A DNA stretch of 64,000 nucleotides from Caulobacter zeae (GCF_002858925.1 NZ_PJRS01000041.1:62001-126000), one strand, 5' to 3'. Positions 6,405 through 16,174 are shown, counted from the stretch's first letter. The notes: generated by a model from the sequence alone, not told the origin. Translations and numbers: made by a program.

Positions 6405-8747
6405 TTAGCGCCGCTTGCCCCGCCGCACGCCCTTGGGCAGTCCGCCGCGCGGCTTGACCGCCGCCTGCCGCCGCGCGCCCAGGCGCGGGCGCGGCAGCTT
6501 CGGATCGGCCGGCAGCGGGTCGGTCAGCATTTCGAACAGCAGGCCGCCGGTCACCGGCGTGGCCTCGCGCAGGCGCACCTCGACCGACAGGCCCAGGGGC
6601 CAGCGCTTGCCGGTGCGCTCGCCGACCAGCGAGTGCAGCTTCTCGTCGTGGACGAAGAACTCGTCGCCCAGGTTGGAGATCGGCACCAGGCCGTCGGCGC
6701 CGGTCTCGTCCAGCTTGATGAACAGGCCAAAGCGGGTGACGCCGGTGATCCGGCCGCTGAAGGTCGCGCCCACCCGGTCGGCCAGGAAGGAGGCGATGTA
6801 GCGGTCGGTCGCGTCGCGCTCGGCGGCCATGGCCCGGCGCTCGGCGTGGGTGATGACCTCGGCGGTGTCCTTGATCCGCGCGATGTCCTGGTCGGTCAAA
6901 CCGTCGTCGCCAAGGCCCAGGGCGCGGATCAGGCCGCGGTGCACGATCAGGTCGGCATAGCGCCGGATCGGGCTGGTGAAGTGGGCGTACTTGGCCAGGT
7001 TCAGGCCGAAGTGGCCGATGTTGTCGCTGGAATAGTGGGCCTGCATCTGGGTGCGCAGGACCACCTCGTTGATGATCGCCGCGTGCGGGCTCTCGCGCGT
7101 CTCTTCTAGCAGTTGGTTGAACCGCTTGGTCTGCGGGGCCTCGCCCTTGTTCCAGCGGATCTCCAGCGTCTGCAGGAATTCGGCGAGGTTCTGCACCTTC
7201 TCCAGGCTCGGAGTGTCGTGCACGCGGTAGATCAGCGGCGAGCGCTTGGCTTCCAGGCTCTCGGCGGCCGAGACGTTGGCCTGGATCATCATCTCCTCGA
7301 TCAGCTTGTGGGCTTCGAGGCTGGCGCGGCGGGTGATCGAGGCGATTTCGCCGTCCTTGGTGATGACGATGCGGCGTTCGTCGCTTTCGATGGCCAGGGG
7401 CGAGCGCTGCTCGCGACCCTTGCCCATCAGGCGGAAGGCCTCCCACAGCGGCGTCAGGATCGCGTCCAGCAGGGGCGGGGCCTTGTCCGGATCCTGGCCG
7501 GCCGGCGGCGGGGTTCCGTCGATCGCGGCCTGGGCCTGCTCGTACGACAGCTTGGCGGCCGAGCGCATCAGGCCGCGCACGAAGCGGTGGCTCTTCTTGT
7601 GGCCCGACTTGTCGAACACCATGCGCACGGCCAGGGTGGCGCGGTTCTCGCCCTCGCGCAGACTGCACAGGCCATTGGACAGGGTCTCGGGCAGCATCGG
7701 CTCCACCCGGTCGGGGAAATAGACGCTGTTGCCCTTGTCGCGGGCGTCGCGGTCCAGGGCCGAGCCCGGGCGCACATAGGCCGCCACGTCGGCGATGGCC
7801 ACCCAGACCACCCAACCGCCCTTGTTGCCCTCGCTGTCGTCGGGATGGGCGTAGACGGCGTCGTCGTGGTCGCGGGCGTCCACCGGGTCGATGGTCACGA
7901 ACGGCAGGTCGCGCAGATCTTCGCGGCCTTCCAGCGTCGGCTCCTTGGCGGCCTTGGCCTCCTGTTCGGCCTCGTCGGAGAAGCCGGTGGGGATGCCGTG
8001 GCTGTGGATGGCGATCAGCGAGGCGGCGCGGGGGTCTTCCTCGTTGCCGACCGTCTCCAGCACGCGGCACGGCTTGGGCCCGTAGCGGCCGGCGTGGCCG
8101 CTCTGCTGCACGACCACCAAGTCGCCGTCCTTGAGGTCGCCGACGCCCGGTTGCGAGACGTCGAGGACGAAGCTTTCCTTGGACTTGCGGTCGACCGGCT
8201 CGACGCGGATCTCGCGGCGCTGCTTGCGCACCACGCCCAGCACCTTGTGGGCGCTCTGGCCCAGGCGCTTGATCAGGCGTGCCTCGTACTCGCCGCTCTC
8301 CAGCTTCTCGAAGCGGACCAGCAGGCGGTCGCCCAGGCCCGGCGCGCCGGCGGCGGCCTCATTGCGATCGGGGGCCAGGCGCACCAGGGCCACGTCCTCG
8401 TCGGCCTTGGTCAGCTTGACGAAGAGGTCGCCGTCGGCGTCGCGCTCGATCACGTCGGCCACGCCGACGGGGGGCAGGGCGCCGGCCTCGGCGAAGCCGC
8501 GGCGGCCGCGCTTGCCCAGTTGGCCCTGGGCTTCCATCTCGCGGATCATCTCGCGCAGGGCGCGGCGATCAGCGCCCTTCAGGCCGAAGTGGCGGGCGAT
8601 GTCGGCCTTGGCGGCCTCGCCGGCGTCGCGCAGGAACGCCAGCAGCGTCTCCTTGTCGGGGAGGCCGGCCGGCGGGCGAGGCTTCGAAGCCATCTTCGGG
8701 CGCGAGGTCTTGGGAGAAGCGGTCTTGGGGAGGCGAGGTTTGGCCAT
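6405..8747 (-). CDS. rnr: Ribonuclease R
   Basis: A 780-residue 3'-5' exoribonuclease of the RNB family. After a basic N-terminal extension and a winged-helix part (LRDAGEAAKADIARHFGLKG), there are cold-shock domains, the RNB catalytic domain with the metal-binding motif DPVDARDHDDAVYAHPDD, and the FTSPIRRYADLIVHRGLI motif. Then comes an S1 domain (GRITGVTRFGLFIKLDETG) and a Lys/Arg-rich tail. It degrades structured RNA, defective rRNA and mRNA, working with trans-translation. ATG 8747 gives the full basic N-terminus. It is preceded on the same strand by a small membrane-protein gene and topA. Confidence 0.95.
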   Translation of the reverse strand: MAKPRLPKTASPKTSRPKMASKPRPPAGLPDKETLLAFLRDAGEAAKADIARHFGLKGADRRALREMIREMEAQGQLGKRGRRGFAEAGALPPVGVADVIERDADGDLFVKLTKADEDVALVRLAPDRNEAAAGAPGLGDRLLVRFEKLESGEYEARLIKRLGQSAHKVLGVVRKQRREIRVEPVDRKSKESFVLDVSQPGVGDLKDGDLVVVQQSGHAGRYGPKPCRVLETVGNEEDPRAASLIAIHSHGIPTGFSDEAEQEAKAAKEPTLEGREDLRDLPFVTIDPVDARDHDDAVYAHPDDSEGNKGGWVVWVAIADVAAYVRPGSALDRDARDKGNSVYFPDRVEPMLPETLSNGLCSLREGENRATLAVRMVFDKSGHKKSHRFVRGLMRSAAKLSYEQAQAAIDGTPPPAGQDPDKAPPLLDAILTPLWEAFRLMGKGREQRSPLAIESDERRIVITKDGEIASITRRASLEAHKLIEEMMIQANVSAAESLEAKRSPLIYRVHDTPSLEKVQNLAEFLQTLEIRWNKGEAPQTKRFNQLLEETRESPHAAIINEVVLRTQMQAHYSSDNIGHFGLNLAKYAHFTSPIRRYADLIVHRGLIRALGLGDDGLTDQDIARIKDTAEVITHAERRAMAAERDATDRYIASFLADRVGATFSGRITGVTRFGLFIKLDETGADGLVPISNLGDEFFVHDEKLHSLVGERTGKRWPLGLSVEVRLREATPVTGGLLFEMLTDPLPADPKLPRPRLGARRQAAVKPRGGLPKGVRRGKRR

Positions 8748-8792
8748 TGCTCCCCTCTAAGCCGTTTCAGGGCCGAGGGGAACGGGGCGGGA

Positions 8793-9167
8793 TTAGTAGA
8801 GGTCCTCGATCCGCTGCGGCGTCTGCTGGGCGGGCGGCGTCTCGGGCTTCTTTTCGGCCGGCGGCGGCGTGGCCGGCGCAACGGGGGCCTGGACTACCGG
8901 CGGCGTCTCGGGGGCGATCTCCTCGGGCGCTTCCTCGACCGGCTTGACCGGCGGGGGAGGCGGCGGCGGGGCGACCTCGACCGGGGCCGGGGTCGCGTCC
9001 TTGACCGGCACACCCGAGACCTCGGCCAGCGGCGCGGTCGAGACCGCGTCGGCCGGCTTGCCGGTGTCCAGCGCGCCGCGCAGGCCCAGCACGAAGCCCA
9101 CGACGCTGACCGCCGACAGCAGGACCACCACCAGCGGCAGCGGCATGGGACGTTCGAGCGTGGTCAT
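8793..9167 (-). CDS. Small single-pass membrane protein with Pro-rich tail, unknown function
   Basis: A 124-residue protein: about 10 cytoplasmic residues, one hydrophobic segment (LPLVVVLLSAVSVVGFVLGL, residues about 10-29), then a Pro/Ala/Glu/Val-rich, probably disordered periplasmic region with APPPPPPPVKPVEEAPEE. I do not recognise a domain. It lies between topA and rnr on the same strand with short gaps (32 and 45 bases), so the three may share a transcript. The architecture resembles a second protein at 21507-22106. Confidence 0.7.
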   Translation of the reverse strand: MTTLERPMPLPLVVVLLSAVSVVGFVLGLRGALDTGKPADAVSTAPLAEVSGVPVKDATPAPVEVAPPPPPPPVKPVEEAPEEIAPETPPVVQAPVAPATPPPAEKKPETPPAQQTPQRIEDLY

Positions 9168-9199
9168 CGCGCTAGTCTACTCTCCCCGGTCGCCAGTCG

Positions 9200-11875
9200 T
9201 CACGCCTCGGTCTTGGCCTTGGCCGGCGCCTTCTTGGCGGCCGGCTTCTTGGCCGCCGTGGTCTTGGCGGCGGCCTTCTTCGGCTTGGCCTCGGCGGCGT
9301 CGCCCTCGACTTTAGCCGCCTTGGCCTTGGCCGGCGCCTTCTTCGGCGCGGCGGCCTTCTTGGCCGGCTTCTTGCCGCCGCCCTTGGCCACGCGCTCGGC
9401 CAGCAGGGTCACGGCTTCGGCCAGGGTCAGGGCCGCGGGATCGGCGCCCTTGGGCACGTTGGCGTTGGTGTCGCCGTGCTTGATGTACGGACCAAAGCGG
9501 CCCGACAGCACGCGCACCGGCTTGCCGTCCTCGGGGTGATTGCCAAGCTCCGCCAGGGCCGCGGCGGCCGCGCGCTGCGGACGCCCGCCGCCGGCCCGCT
9601 TGTCGGCCAGGATGGCGACGGCGCGGTTGAGGCCGACGTCGAACACCTCGTCGGCGTTCTCCAGGTTGGCGTAGGTGCCGTCGTGCAGCACGAACGGCCC
9701 GAAGCGCCCCAGGCCTGCCGTGATCGTCTTGCCGTCGTCCGGATGCTGGCCCACCTCGCGCGGCAGGGACAACAGACGCAGGGCCTTCTCCAGGTCTAGC
9801 GCCGCCGGCGTCCAGCCCTTGGGCAGGGACGAGCGCTTGGGTTTCTCGCCCTCGGCCGCCACCTCTTCAACGTAGGGGCCGAAGCGGCCGTTCTTCAGCC
9901 ACACGGCGCGGCCGGTGGCGGGGTTGATCCCCAGTTCCTTGTCGGCGCTCTCGGCCTCGCCGTCGCCCTCGGCCACGCCCAGCTGGCGGGTGTAGCGGCA
10001 CTCCGGATAGTTCGAGCAGCCGATGAAGGCGCCGAACTTGCCGGTCTTCAGCGACAGCATGCCAGAGCCGCAGGTCGGGCACAGGCGCGGGTTCGTGCCA
10101 TCGCCCTTGTCGGGGAAGATGTGCGGGCCCAGCGCGTCGTTCAGCGCGTCGAGCACATTGGTGGTGCGCAGTTCGGCGATCTCGCCGACGGCGGCGTGGA
10201 AGTCCTTCCAGAACTCGCGCAGGAATTCCTTCCAGTCGAGCTTGCCGTCGGAAACGAGGTCGAGGCGCTCTTCCAGGGCCGCGGTGAAGTCGTATTCCAC
10301 GTAGCGGCGGAAGAACTGCTCGAGGAACGCGGTAACCAGGCGGCCCTTGTCCTCGGGGATGAAGCGCTGCTTTTCCATCCGCACGTACTCGCGGTCGCGC
10401 AGCACGCCCAGCACGGAGGCGTAGGTCGACGGACGGCCGATGCCCAGCTCTTCCATCTTCTTGACGAGGCTGGCTTCGGAATAGCGCGGCGGCGGTTCGG
10501 TGAAGTGCTGGTCGGCCCGGGCCTCGATGACCTTGGCGGCGGCGCCTTCGACGATGGCCGGCAGGCGGGCGCTGTCTTCGCCCTCCTCGTCGTCGCGGCC
10601 TTCCTCGTAGACGGCCAGGTAGCCGGGGAACAGCACGACCTGGCCGGTGGCGCGCAGGCCGGTGCGGCCATCATGGCTTTCCAGGTCGACCGTGGTGCGC
10701 TCGATGCGGGCGCTCTCCATCTGCGAGGCGATGGTGCGCTTCCAGATCAGCTCGTACAGGCGGCCCAGGTCCGGATCCAGGCGCAGCGAGCCGGGGTTGC
10801 GGCGCATGCTGGTCGGACGGATGGCTTCGTGGGCCTCCTGGGCGTTCTTGGCCTTCGACTTGTAGATGCGCGGGGCGTCCGGCACGTAGTCCTTGCCGTA
10901 GACGGCGCCGATCACCTCGCGGGCGTCGGCGATGCCTTCGGGGGCGATCGAAACGCCGTCGGTACGCATGTAGGTGATCAGGCCGACGGTCTCGCCGCCG
11001 ATGTCGATGCCCTCGTACAGCTTCTGGGCGGCCTGCATGGTGCGCTGGGCCGAGAAGCCGAGCTTGCGGGCGGCTTCCTGCTGCAGGGTCGAGGTGGTGA
11101 AGGGCGGGGCGGGCGAGCGCTTGCCGGGCTTCTTCTCGACGGCCTCGACCTTGAAGGTTGCGGACTGCACGGCGGCCTTGGCGGTCAGCGCCGAGGTCTC
11201 GTTGCCGAGGTCGAACTTGGTGAGCTTCTTGCCGTCGTGCTTGACGAGGCGCGCCAGGAACGGGTCGCTGCCGGCCGAGACGTCGGCGTCGACGGTCCAG
11301 TATTCCTGGGTCTTGAAGCGCTCGATCTCGATCTCGCGGTCGACCACCAGACGCAGGGCCACCGACTGCACGCGGCCGGCCGAACGCGAACCGGGAAGCT
11401 TGCGCCACAGCACCGGCGACAGCGTGAAGCCCACCAGGTAGTCGAGGGCGCGGCGGGCCAGGTAGGCCTCGACCAGCTCCATGTCGAGATCGCGCGGGGC
11501 CTTCATGGCCTCGGTCACGGCGCTCTTGGTGATGGCGTTGAAGGTGACGCGCTGGATCTGCTTGTCCTTCAGCGCCTTCTTCTTGTTCAGCACCTCGAGC
11601 ACGTGCCAGCTGATCGCTTCCCCTTCGCGATCCGGGTCGGTGGCGAGGATCAGGCGGTCGGCCTTCTTCAGCGCGTCGACGATGTCGGACACGCGCTTGG
11701 AAGCCTTGGCGTCGACCTCCCAGCTCATGGCGAAGTCGTTGTCGGGTTCGACCGACCCGTCCTTCGAGGGCAGGTCGCGGATATGCCCATAGGAGGCCAG
11801 AACCGTGTAGTCGGACCCGAGGTACTTGTTGATGGTCTTGGCCTTGGCCGGGCTCTCGACGACGACGACGTTCAT
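9200..11875 (-). CDS. topA: DNA topoisomerase I (type IA)
   Basis: An 891-residue type IA topoisomerase that relaxes negative supercoils. The TOPRIM domain starts MNVVVVESPAKAKTINKYLG, with ATDPDREGEAISWH as its metal motif; the active-site tyrosine is in GLITYMRTDGVSIA. A four-cysteine zinc finger (CPTCGSGMLSLKTGKFGAFIGCSNYPEC) follows, then two C-terminal repeat domains with LGRFGPFVLHDGTYAN and SGRFGPYIKHGDTNAN. The tail from about residue 825 is low-complexity Lys/Ala/Pro, likely a DNA-binding extension common in high-GC alphaproteobacteria. A GACTC (GANTC) occurs just upstream of the ATG, near 11879. Confidence 0.97.
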   Translation of the reverse strand: MNVVVVESPAKAKTINKYLGSDYTVLASYGHIRDLPSKDGSVEPDNDFAMSWEVDAKASKRVSDIVDALKKADRLILATDPDREGEAISWHVLEVLNKKKALKDKQIQRVTFNAITKSAVTEAMKAPRDLDMELVEAYLARRALDYLVGFTLSPVLWRKLPGSRSAGRVQSVALRLVVDREIEIERFKTQEYWTVDADVSAGSDPFLARLVKHDGKKLTKFDLGNETSALTAKAAVQSATFKVEAVEKKPGKRSPAPPFTTSTLQQEAARKLGFSAQRTMQAAQKLYEGIDIGGETVGLITYMRTDGVSIAPEGIADAREVIGAVYGKDYVPDAPRIYKSKAKNAQEAHEAIRPTSMRRNPGSLRLDPDLGRLYELIWKRTIASQMESARIERTTVDLESHDGRTGLRATGQVVLFPGYLAVYEEGRDDEEGEDSARLPAIVEGAAAKVIEARADQHFTEPPPRYSEASLVKKMEELGIGRPSTYASVLGVLRDREYVRMEKQRFIPEDKGRLVTAFLEQFFRRYVEYDFTAALEERLDLVSDGKLDWKEFLREFWKDFHAAVGEIAELRTTNVLDALNDALGPHIFPDKGDGTNPRLCPTCGSGMLSLKTGKFGAFIGCSNYPECRYTRQLGVAEGDGEAESADKELGINPATGRAVWLKNGRFGPYVEEVAAEGEKPKRSSLPKGWTPAALDLEKALRLLSLPREVGQHPDDGKTITAGLGRFGPFVLHDGTYANLENADEVFDVGLNRAVAILADKRAGGGRPQRAAAAALAELGNHPEDGKPVRVLSGRFGPYIKHGDTNANVPKGADPAALTLAEAVTLLAERVAKGGGKKPAKKAAAPKKAPAKAKAAKVEGDAAEAKPKKAAAKTTAAKKPAAKKAPAKAKTEA

Positions 11876-12020
11876 TACGACTCTGAGCTAGGGGAGATGG
11901 ATCGACCTTCCGGCGAACCAGGAGGCGAGCGCCGGAAAGTGGGGGCAGGGCGGGGGGTCTGTCAACGCGGGGTCGCGACAAGCTCGACGATTGGATAGCG
12001 GTCGTCCCCAGTCTCTCTCT

Positions 12021-13703
12021 TTAGAGAGAGGGCGGCGACGGATTTGGTCGGAAGGCGCACAGCGTCGGAGCCGCGGCCGCCTCGGGCGTCAGGACCAGCT
12101 GCTGATAGCGCTGTGTCGTCGCGCCTTGCGGAAGGAAGGTGAGGGTCCGGACCGGCCCGTCGCCATCGCGTACGACCAGTTCGTAGGGCGTGGTCGCGTC
12201 GCCGCCGCCGCCCTTGCGGCGCTGGACGATGACCGCGCCGTTGCGCAGCCCGGCCCGGTAGGCGGCGCTGTCCTCGCGCAAGTCGGCGACGGTCATGGTT
12301 CCCTTGTCGTCGACCTTGGGCTCGAAGCCGCGATCGAAGACAGGCGTGGTCACGTCCGTCACCGTGGCGCAGGGCAGGAAGGCGTCGGTCGGCAGGCGGA
12401 TCGGGCGGCCCTGGTCGATGTGGGCCTCGATGTCGGCCCTGACCTCCAGGCCCTGGCTCTTGGCGGCTTCCAGGAGGGCTTTGGCGATGGTGAGGTCGGG
12501 CTGGCGCTCGTGCAGGGCCATCTGGGCATCGAGCACGGCGTCCAGGCTGGCGCCCGCCGCCCGCAGCCGTTGGTCCCAGATCGCCGCCAGGAGGGCGCCG
12601 CGTTGATAGGCCAGCTGGTCGGCGTTGGGATCGGTCCAGAACTTGGCGGCGGCTTCCTCGCCTGGCATGGCGATGGCTGGCGAGGTTCCATAGGCCCGCA
12701 GGGTCTCGTTCCAGGCTGCGACGAAGGCCTGGGGCGTGATCTGGCCTTCCCGCGCCATCAGCCGGTGGGCGTAGAAGTCGGTGAAGCCCTCGCTGTACCA
12801 GTAGCCGGGCGGACCGACGGGCTTGCCCAGGCGACTGGGGTTCCAGGTGTGGAAGATCTCGTGCGCCAGCAGTACGCGCACCTCGTCCAGCGACAGGTTG
12901 GGCGTCACGGCCATGGCGAAGGCCTGGTGCTTGCCCGTGCCCGAGAAGGTGCTGCCGTTCTCGGTCTTCAGGCTCTGGGCCGTCACCAGGTAGGGCGTCT
13001 GCTGCGCATCGCCGAAGAAGCCGCGCTCGGCGCGCAGGATGGTCTCCAGCGACCTGGCGAGGTCGGCGTCGGCGAAGGCGAAGTTTCCCCGCACCGCCAG
13101 GCGTAGCGGCCCGGCGCGGACGATCCGCAGGTCGCGCCCGCCGATCAGCACCGCAGCGCGGGGATCAGTCAGCGCGCCGCCTTCCAGGTTGGAGGCCAGG
13201 TGGAAGTCCTTGGGCCAGGCGTCGTCCCAGGCGACGCTGACGGGGACGTCGTCGCGCCCCTCCACCGCGACCATGGCGCTGGGACCATCGACGTAGAACC
13301 AGGACGACGCGATCCACGGCTCCGCCGGATAGCTGTCCGATTGGCTGGGCTCGCGGTTCAGCACGCCGCTCAGCGTGTAGCGCAGAATCAGCCTGCGGCC
13401 GGGCCGGGAGCGAACCAGGCGGTGGGCCGGCCCGTCCTCGACCATGGAGTCGGCGCCCTCGACCGTCAGGTTCGACAGGTTGCGCCACGCGCCCTTGCGG
13501 CCCATCGCCTGGTCCGGCAGCTCCAGGCGGGTCACGCCGTCGGCGTCGGCCTTGAACCGGACGGTGATCTCCAGCGCGGCCAGGTCGGGCCCCGAAAGGC
13601 GCGGAGCGATCGTGTAGGTAATGACCGGGGCGGCCTTCGGCGAGGCCTGCGCCGCCGCGGCCATCATCAGCGCGGCCAGCACGCCCGAAATCAGCAGTCT
13701 CAC
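12021..13703 (-). CDS. Secreted M61-family (glycyl aminopeptidase-like) metallopeptidase with PDZ domain
   Basis: A 560-residue protein from GTG 13703, chosen because it begins a clean signal peptide (VRLLISGVLAALMMAAAAQA) and has GAGGGGG eight bases upstream; the longer frame upstream overlaps dprA. The catalytic zinc motif is LLAHEIFHTWNPSRLG (HExxH) with the distal glutamate in WYSEGFTDFYAHRLM, as in the M61 family. A PDZ-like domain near the C-terminus (VADLREDSAAYRAGLRNGAVIV) is family-typical. It is probably periplasmic and cleaves peptides with small N-terminal residues, though specificity is inferred only. It follows dprA by 14 bases, so plsY-dprA-M61 is likely one operon. Confidence 0.88.
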   Translation of the reverse strand: MRLLISGVLAALMMAAAAQASPKAAPVITYTIAPRLSGPDLAALEITVRFKADADGVTRLELPDQAMGRKGAWRNLSNLTVEGADSMVEDGPAHRLVRSRPGRRLILRYTLSGVLNREPSQSDSYPAEPWIASSWFYVDGPSAMVAVEGRDDVPVSVAWDDAWPKDFHLASNLEGGALTDPRAAVLIGGRDLRIVRAGPLRLAVRGNFAFADADLARSLETILRAERGFFGDAQQTPYLVTAQSLKTENGSTFSGTGKHQAFAMAVTPNLSLDEVRVLLAHEIFHTWNPSRLGKPVGPPGYWYSEGFTDFYAHRLMAREGQITPQAFVAAWNETLRAYGTSPAIAMPGEEAAAKFWTDPNADQLAYQRGALLAAIWDQRLRAAGASLDAVLDAQMALHERQPDLTIAKALLEAAKSQGLEVRADIEAHIDQGRPIRLPTDAFLPCATVTDVTTPVFDRGFEPKVDDKGTMTVADLREDSAAYRAGLRNGAVIVQRRKGGGGDATTPYELVVRDGDGPVRTLTFLPQGATTQRYQQLVLTPEAAAAPTLCAFRPNPSPPSL

Positions 13704-13717
13704 GCGGTTACGCCCCC

Positions 13718-14815
13718 TCAGACGCCGGCCACCATGCCCCCGGGCAGCAGTTCGACCCGGTCGGCCAGCGCCAGCTCGACCAGGGCGGCCATCACCGCCG
13801 AAGTCGGCGCTTTGACGGCGCGCACCAGCTCGTCGCGGGAGACCGGCGTGGGCGACAGCAGCGCCGCCACGTGCTCGCGCAGGGCGTCGTGGTCGATATC
13901 GTCGGCGGCCTCGTCCGGGTCCCAGGCCCGGTCGCGCTCGCGCATCGACGGCGAGGCGGACAGCGAGCGCAGCACGTCCTCGACGCCCTCGCACAGGATC
14001 GCGCCCTGGCGGATCAGGTCGTTGGGGCCCTTGGCGCGCGGGTCCAGCGGCGAGCCGGGCACCGCGAAGACGTCGCGGCCCTGCTCGGCGGCGAGGCGCG
14101 CGGTGATCAGCGAGCCCGACTTGAGCTCGGCCTCGACCACGACGACGCCCAGCGACAGGCCCGAGATGATGCGGTTGCGGCGAGGGAAGTCCTTGGCCTG
14201 GGCGCGGCGCAGCGGGGCGCTTTCGGAAACGACGCAGCCCTGCTCGGCGATGCGGGCGTGCAAGGATGCGTGCTCGGGCGGATAGATGTCGGCGATGCCC
14301 CCGCCCAGAACGGCGATCGTGCCGGTCGACAGCGAGCCCTCGTGCGCCGCGCCGTCGACCCCGCGCGCCAGGCCCGAGACCACCACGTGGCCGTGCTGAC
14401 CCAGTTCGGCGGCCAGCTGCCGGGCGAAACGCTGGCCCGCGGCCGAGGCGATGCGTGCGCCGACGATGGCGACGCTGGGCTGCGGCAAGAGTTCGTAGTG
14501 ACCCAGCGCCCAGATCACCGGCGGCGGCGGATCCAGGGTGGCCAGGCGATGGGGAAAGTCAGGCTCGCAGGCGCAGATCAGGCGGGCGCCCAGTTTGGCG
14601 CCGTCGTCCAGCTCGCGCAGGATCTCGTCCGTCGGCGGCGGTCGCAGCGGGGCCGCGCGGCCCGCGCGGCGGGCCAGGTCGGGCAGGGCGATCAGCGCCC
14701 GCTCGGGCGAGCCGAAGCGCCGAAGAAGGTGTTCGAAGGCGACGGGGCCGACCGTCTCGGTGCGCGCCAGGCGAAGCCAGGCCAAGCGCTCCTGATCCGA
14801 AAGGCCCCGGGTCAT
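13718..14815 (-). CDS. dprA: DNA-processing protein DprA
   Basis: A 365-residue DprA/Smf protein. The N-terminal SAM-like region (LRLARTETVGPVAFEHLLRRFGSPERAL) precedes the Rossmann-like core with SVAIVGARIASAAGQRFARQLA, VVSGLARGVDGAAHEG, TIAVLGGGIADIYPPEH and RNRIISGLSLGVVVVEA. A C-terminal winged-helix (DML1-like) domain covers the last 60 residues. DprA binds incoming single-stranded DNA and loads RecA during transformation. Its ATG overlaps the plsY stop by one base, indicating coupling. Confidence 0.95.
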   Translation of the reverse strand: MTRGLSDQERLAWLRLARTETVGPVAFEHLLRRFGSPERALIALPDLARRAGRAAPLRPPPTDEILRELDDGAKLGARLICACEPDFPHRLATLDPPPPVIWALGHYELLPQPSVAIVGARIASAAGQRFARQLAAELGQHGHVVVSGLARGVDGAAHEGSLSTGTIAVLGGGIADIYPPEHASLHARIAEQGCVVSESAPLRRAQAKDFPRRNRIISGLSLGVVVVEAELKSGSLITARLAAEQGRDVFAVPGSPLDPRAKGPNDLIRQGAILCEGVEDVLRSLSASPSMRERDRAWDPDEAADDIDHDALREHVAALLSPTPVSRDELVRAVKAPTSAVMAALVELALADRVELLPGGMVAGV

Positions 14816-15462
14816 CAGGCTTCAGGAGGCGGCGCTTCCGCCGTCTTCTTATTGCCGATCTTCGGCTCCTCGCCCTTGAGCAGGCGGGCGATGTTGTCCT
14901 TGTGGCGGATGTAGATCAGCACGGCCATGAACAGGCACAGGCCCAGGATAGGGTAGGGGCGGTCGGTGGCCAGGGCGAACGGGGCGGCCAGGGCGGCGGC
15001 GGTCAGGGCGGCCAGCGAGCTGATGCGGAAGAGGGCGGCCATGGCCAGCCAGGTGGCGGCGGCCAGCAGGCCCACGGGCCAGGCGGCGGCCAGCAGCACG
15101 CCGTAGAAGGTGGCCACGCCCTTGCCGCCGTTGAACTTCAGCCAGACGGGGAAGATGTGGCCGGCGAAGGCCGCGCCGCCGGCCAGCGCCACGACCAGCG
15201 GGTTGCCGTGGCTGAGCAGGTGGGCCAGGCCCACGGCGACCGCGCCCTTGCCGCCGTCGCCCAGCAGGGTGATGGCCGCCAGGTCCTTGCGGCCCGAACG
15301 CAGCACGTTGGTCGCGCCGATGTTGCCCGAACCGATCTTGCGGATGTCGCCGGCCCCGCCCAGGCGCGTGGCGATCAGGCCGAACGGGATCGAGCCCAGC
15401 AGGTAGCCCCCGATCACGGCGATCGCGAGGGTCAGATAGGCGACGGGGGCGAGGCTTTCCAA
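14815..15462 (-). CDS. plsY: Glycerol-3-phosphate acyltransferase PlsY
   Basis: A 215-residue integral membrane enzyme that transfers acyl groups from acyl-phosphate to glycerol-3-phosphate, the first step of phospholipid synthesis. The PlsY motifs GYLLGSIPFGLIATRL, KIGSGNIGATNVLRSG, LLGDGGKGAVAVGLA and KFNGGKGVATFYGV are all visible among about five membrane segments. The start is TTG at 15462: an in-frame TAG lies two codons before it, so no upstream start is possible, and AAAGGT provides a modest ribosome-binding site. It heads the probable plsY-dprA-M61 operon. Confidence 0.95.
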   Translation of the reverse strand: MESLAPVAYLTLAIAVIGGYLLGSIPFGLIATRLGGAGDIRKIGSGNIGATNVLRSGRKDLAAITLLGDGGKGAVAVGLAHLLSHGNPLVVALAGGAAFAGHIFPVWLKFNGGKGVATFYGVLLAAAWPVGLLAAATWLAMAALFRISSLAALTAAALAAPFALATDRPYPILGLCLFMAVLIYIRHKDNIARLLKGEEPKIGNKKTAEAPPPEA

Positions 15463-15616
15463 GAAATGCTACCTTTGCGCGAGCGAAACATGGCCAAGCT
15501 TGGCTGGAGAGGCAAGCCTGTTTTCGCTTCTTATAGCCGCTTCGCGCGCCGGTTCATGCTTCCGTTTGGGAAGTTCGGCTTGGGCGTCAGGGCGGGCCTG
15601 TTCTATTGAGCGGGTC

Positions 15617-16171
15617 ATGAAGGATCCGCGCTACGACCGTCTGATTCCCATTCTTGTCGCCGCGGTGCTCGGCGTCGGCGGGGCCTTGGCCCTGGCCCAC
15701 TTCGTCGGCAAGCCGGGGGCGGCTGACAAGCCCGCACCGGCGTCGCCCGCCAAGCCTTCGCCGCCCAAGCCGGTCGTGAGCGCGCCAGAGCCGGCCGCGG
15801 CCACGCGCTTCCTGCTGTCGATCCAGGGGATCGCTCTTGGCCCGGACGACTATGTCGACGCCTTCGGGCTGAAGCTTTCGGGCGCCAAGGTCACGAAGGT
15901 CTGCAAGACGCCGGCCGGCTGGTCGCTGAGCGCCGCGCGCGGCGGCGCGGGCCTCGACGGCCAGGCTTCGGTCGGCGCGGCCTTCCTCGATCGCGACCAC
16001 ATCGGCGACCTGCGCGGCCTAGCCCTGGTCGAGATCGCCGGTGGCGACGCCTCCACCGTCGGCGTGTCCGGCACGGCCCAGGTCGGCGTCTATGGCGACA
16101 TGGGGCAGGCGCGCCAGATCAAGCTCAGCCCGGCTAGCGTCGCCCTGGTTCCGGCCGAGAGTTGCTCGTAG
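15617..16171 (+). CDS. Membrane-anchored protein of unknown function
   Basis: A 184-residue protein from ATG 15617. It has a cytoplasmic stub, one membrane segment (LIPILVAAVLGVGGALALAHFVG), a Pro/Ala/Lys linker and a periplasmic domain of about 120 residues (TRFLLSIQGIALGPDDYVDAFGL, VTKVCKTPAGWSLSAARGG, GLALVEIAGGD) that looks beta-rich. Two cysteines (in KVCKTP and the C-terminal ESCS) could pair. I do not recognise the family. It lies tail-to-tail with the pyrC homologue, only three bases apart. Confidence 0.75.
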   Translation: MKDPRYDRLIPILVAAVLGVGGALALAHFVGKPGAADKPAPASPAKPSPPKPVVSAPEPAAATRFLLSIQGIALGPDDYVDAFGLKLSGAKVTKVCKTPAGWSLSAARGGAGLDGQASVGAAFLDRDHIGDLRGLALVEIAGGDASTVGVSGTAQVGVYGDMGQARQIKLSPASVALVPAESCS

Positions 16172-16174
16172 GGC

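Noticed and set aside
9200..9400. Short repeated units that look like a tandem repeat
   Set aside because: This is the Lys/Ala/Pro-rich tail of topA, protein low complexity and not a DNA repeat element.
7113..9539. Plus-strand open frame of 808 codons across rnr and the topA end
   Set aside because: It spans two well-supported minus-strand genes plus the small membrane-protein gene and shows only a shadow composition.
13703..13994. Upstream extension of the M61 peptidase frame
   Set aside because: It overlaps dprA coding sequence and reads as Arg/Gly-rich shadow; the GTG start gives a normal signal peptide.
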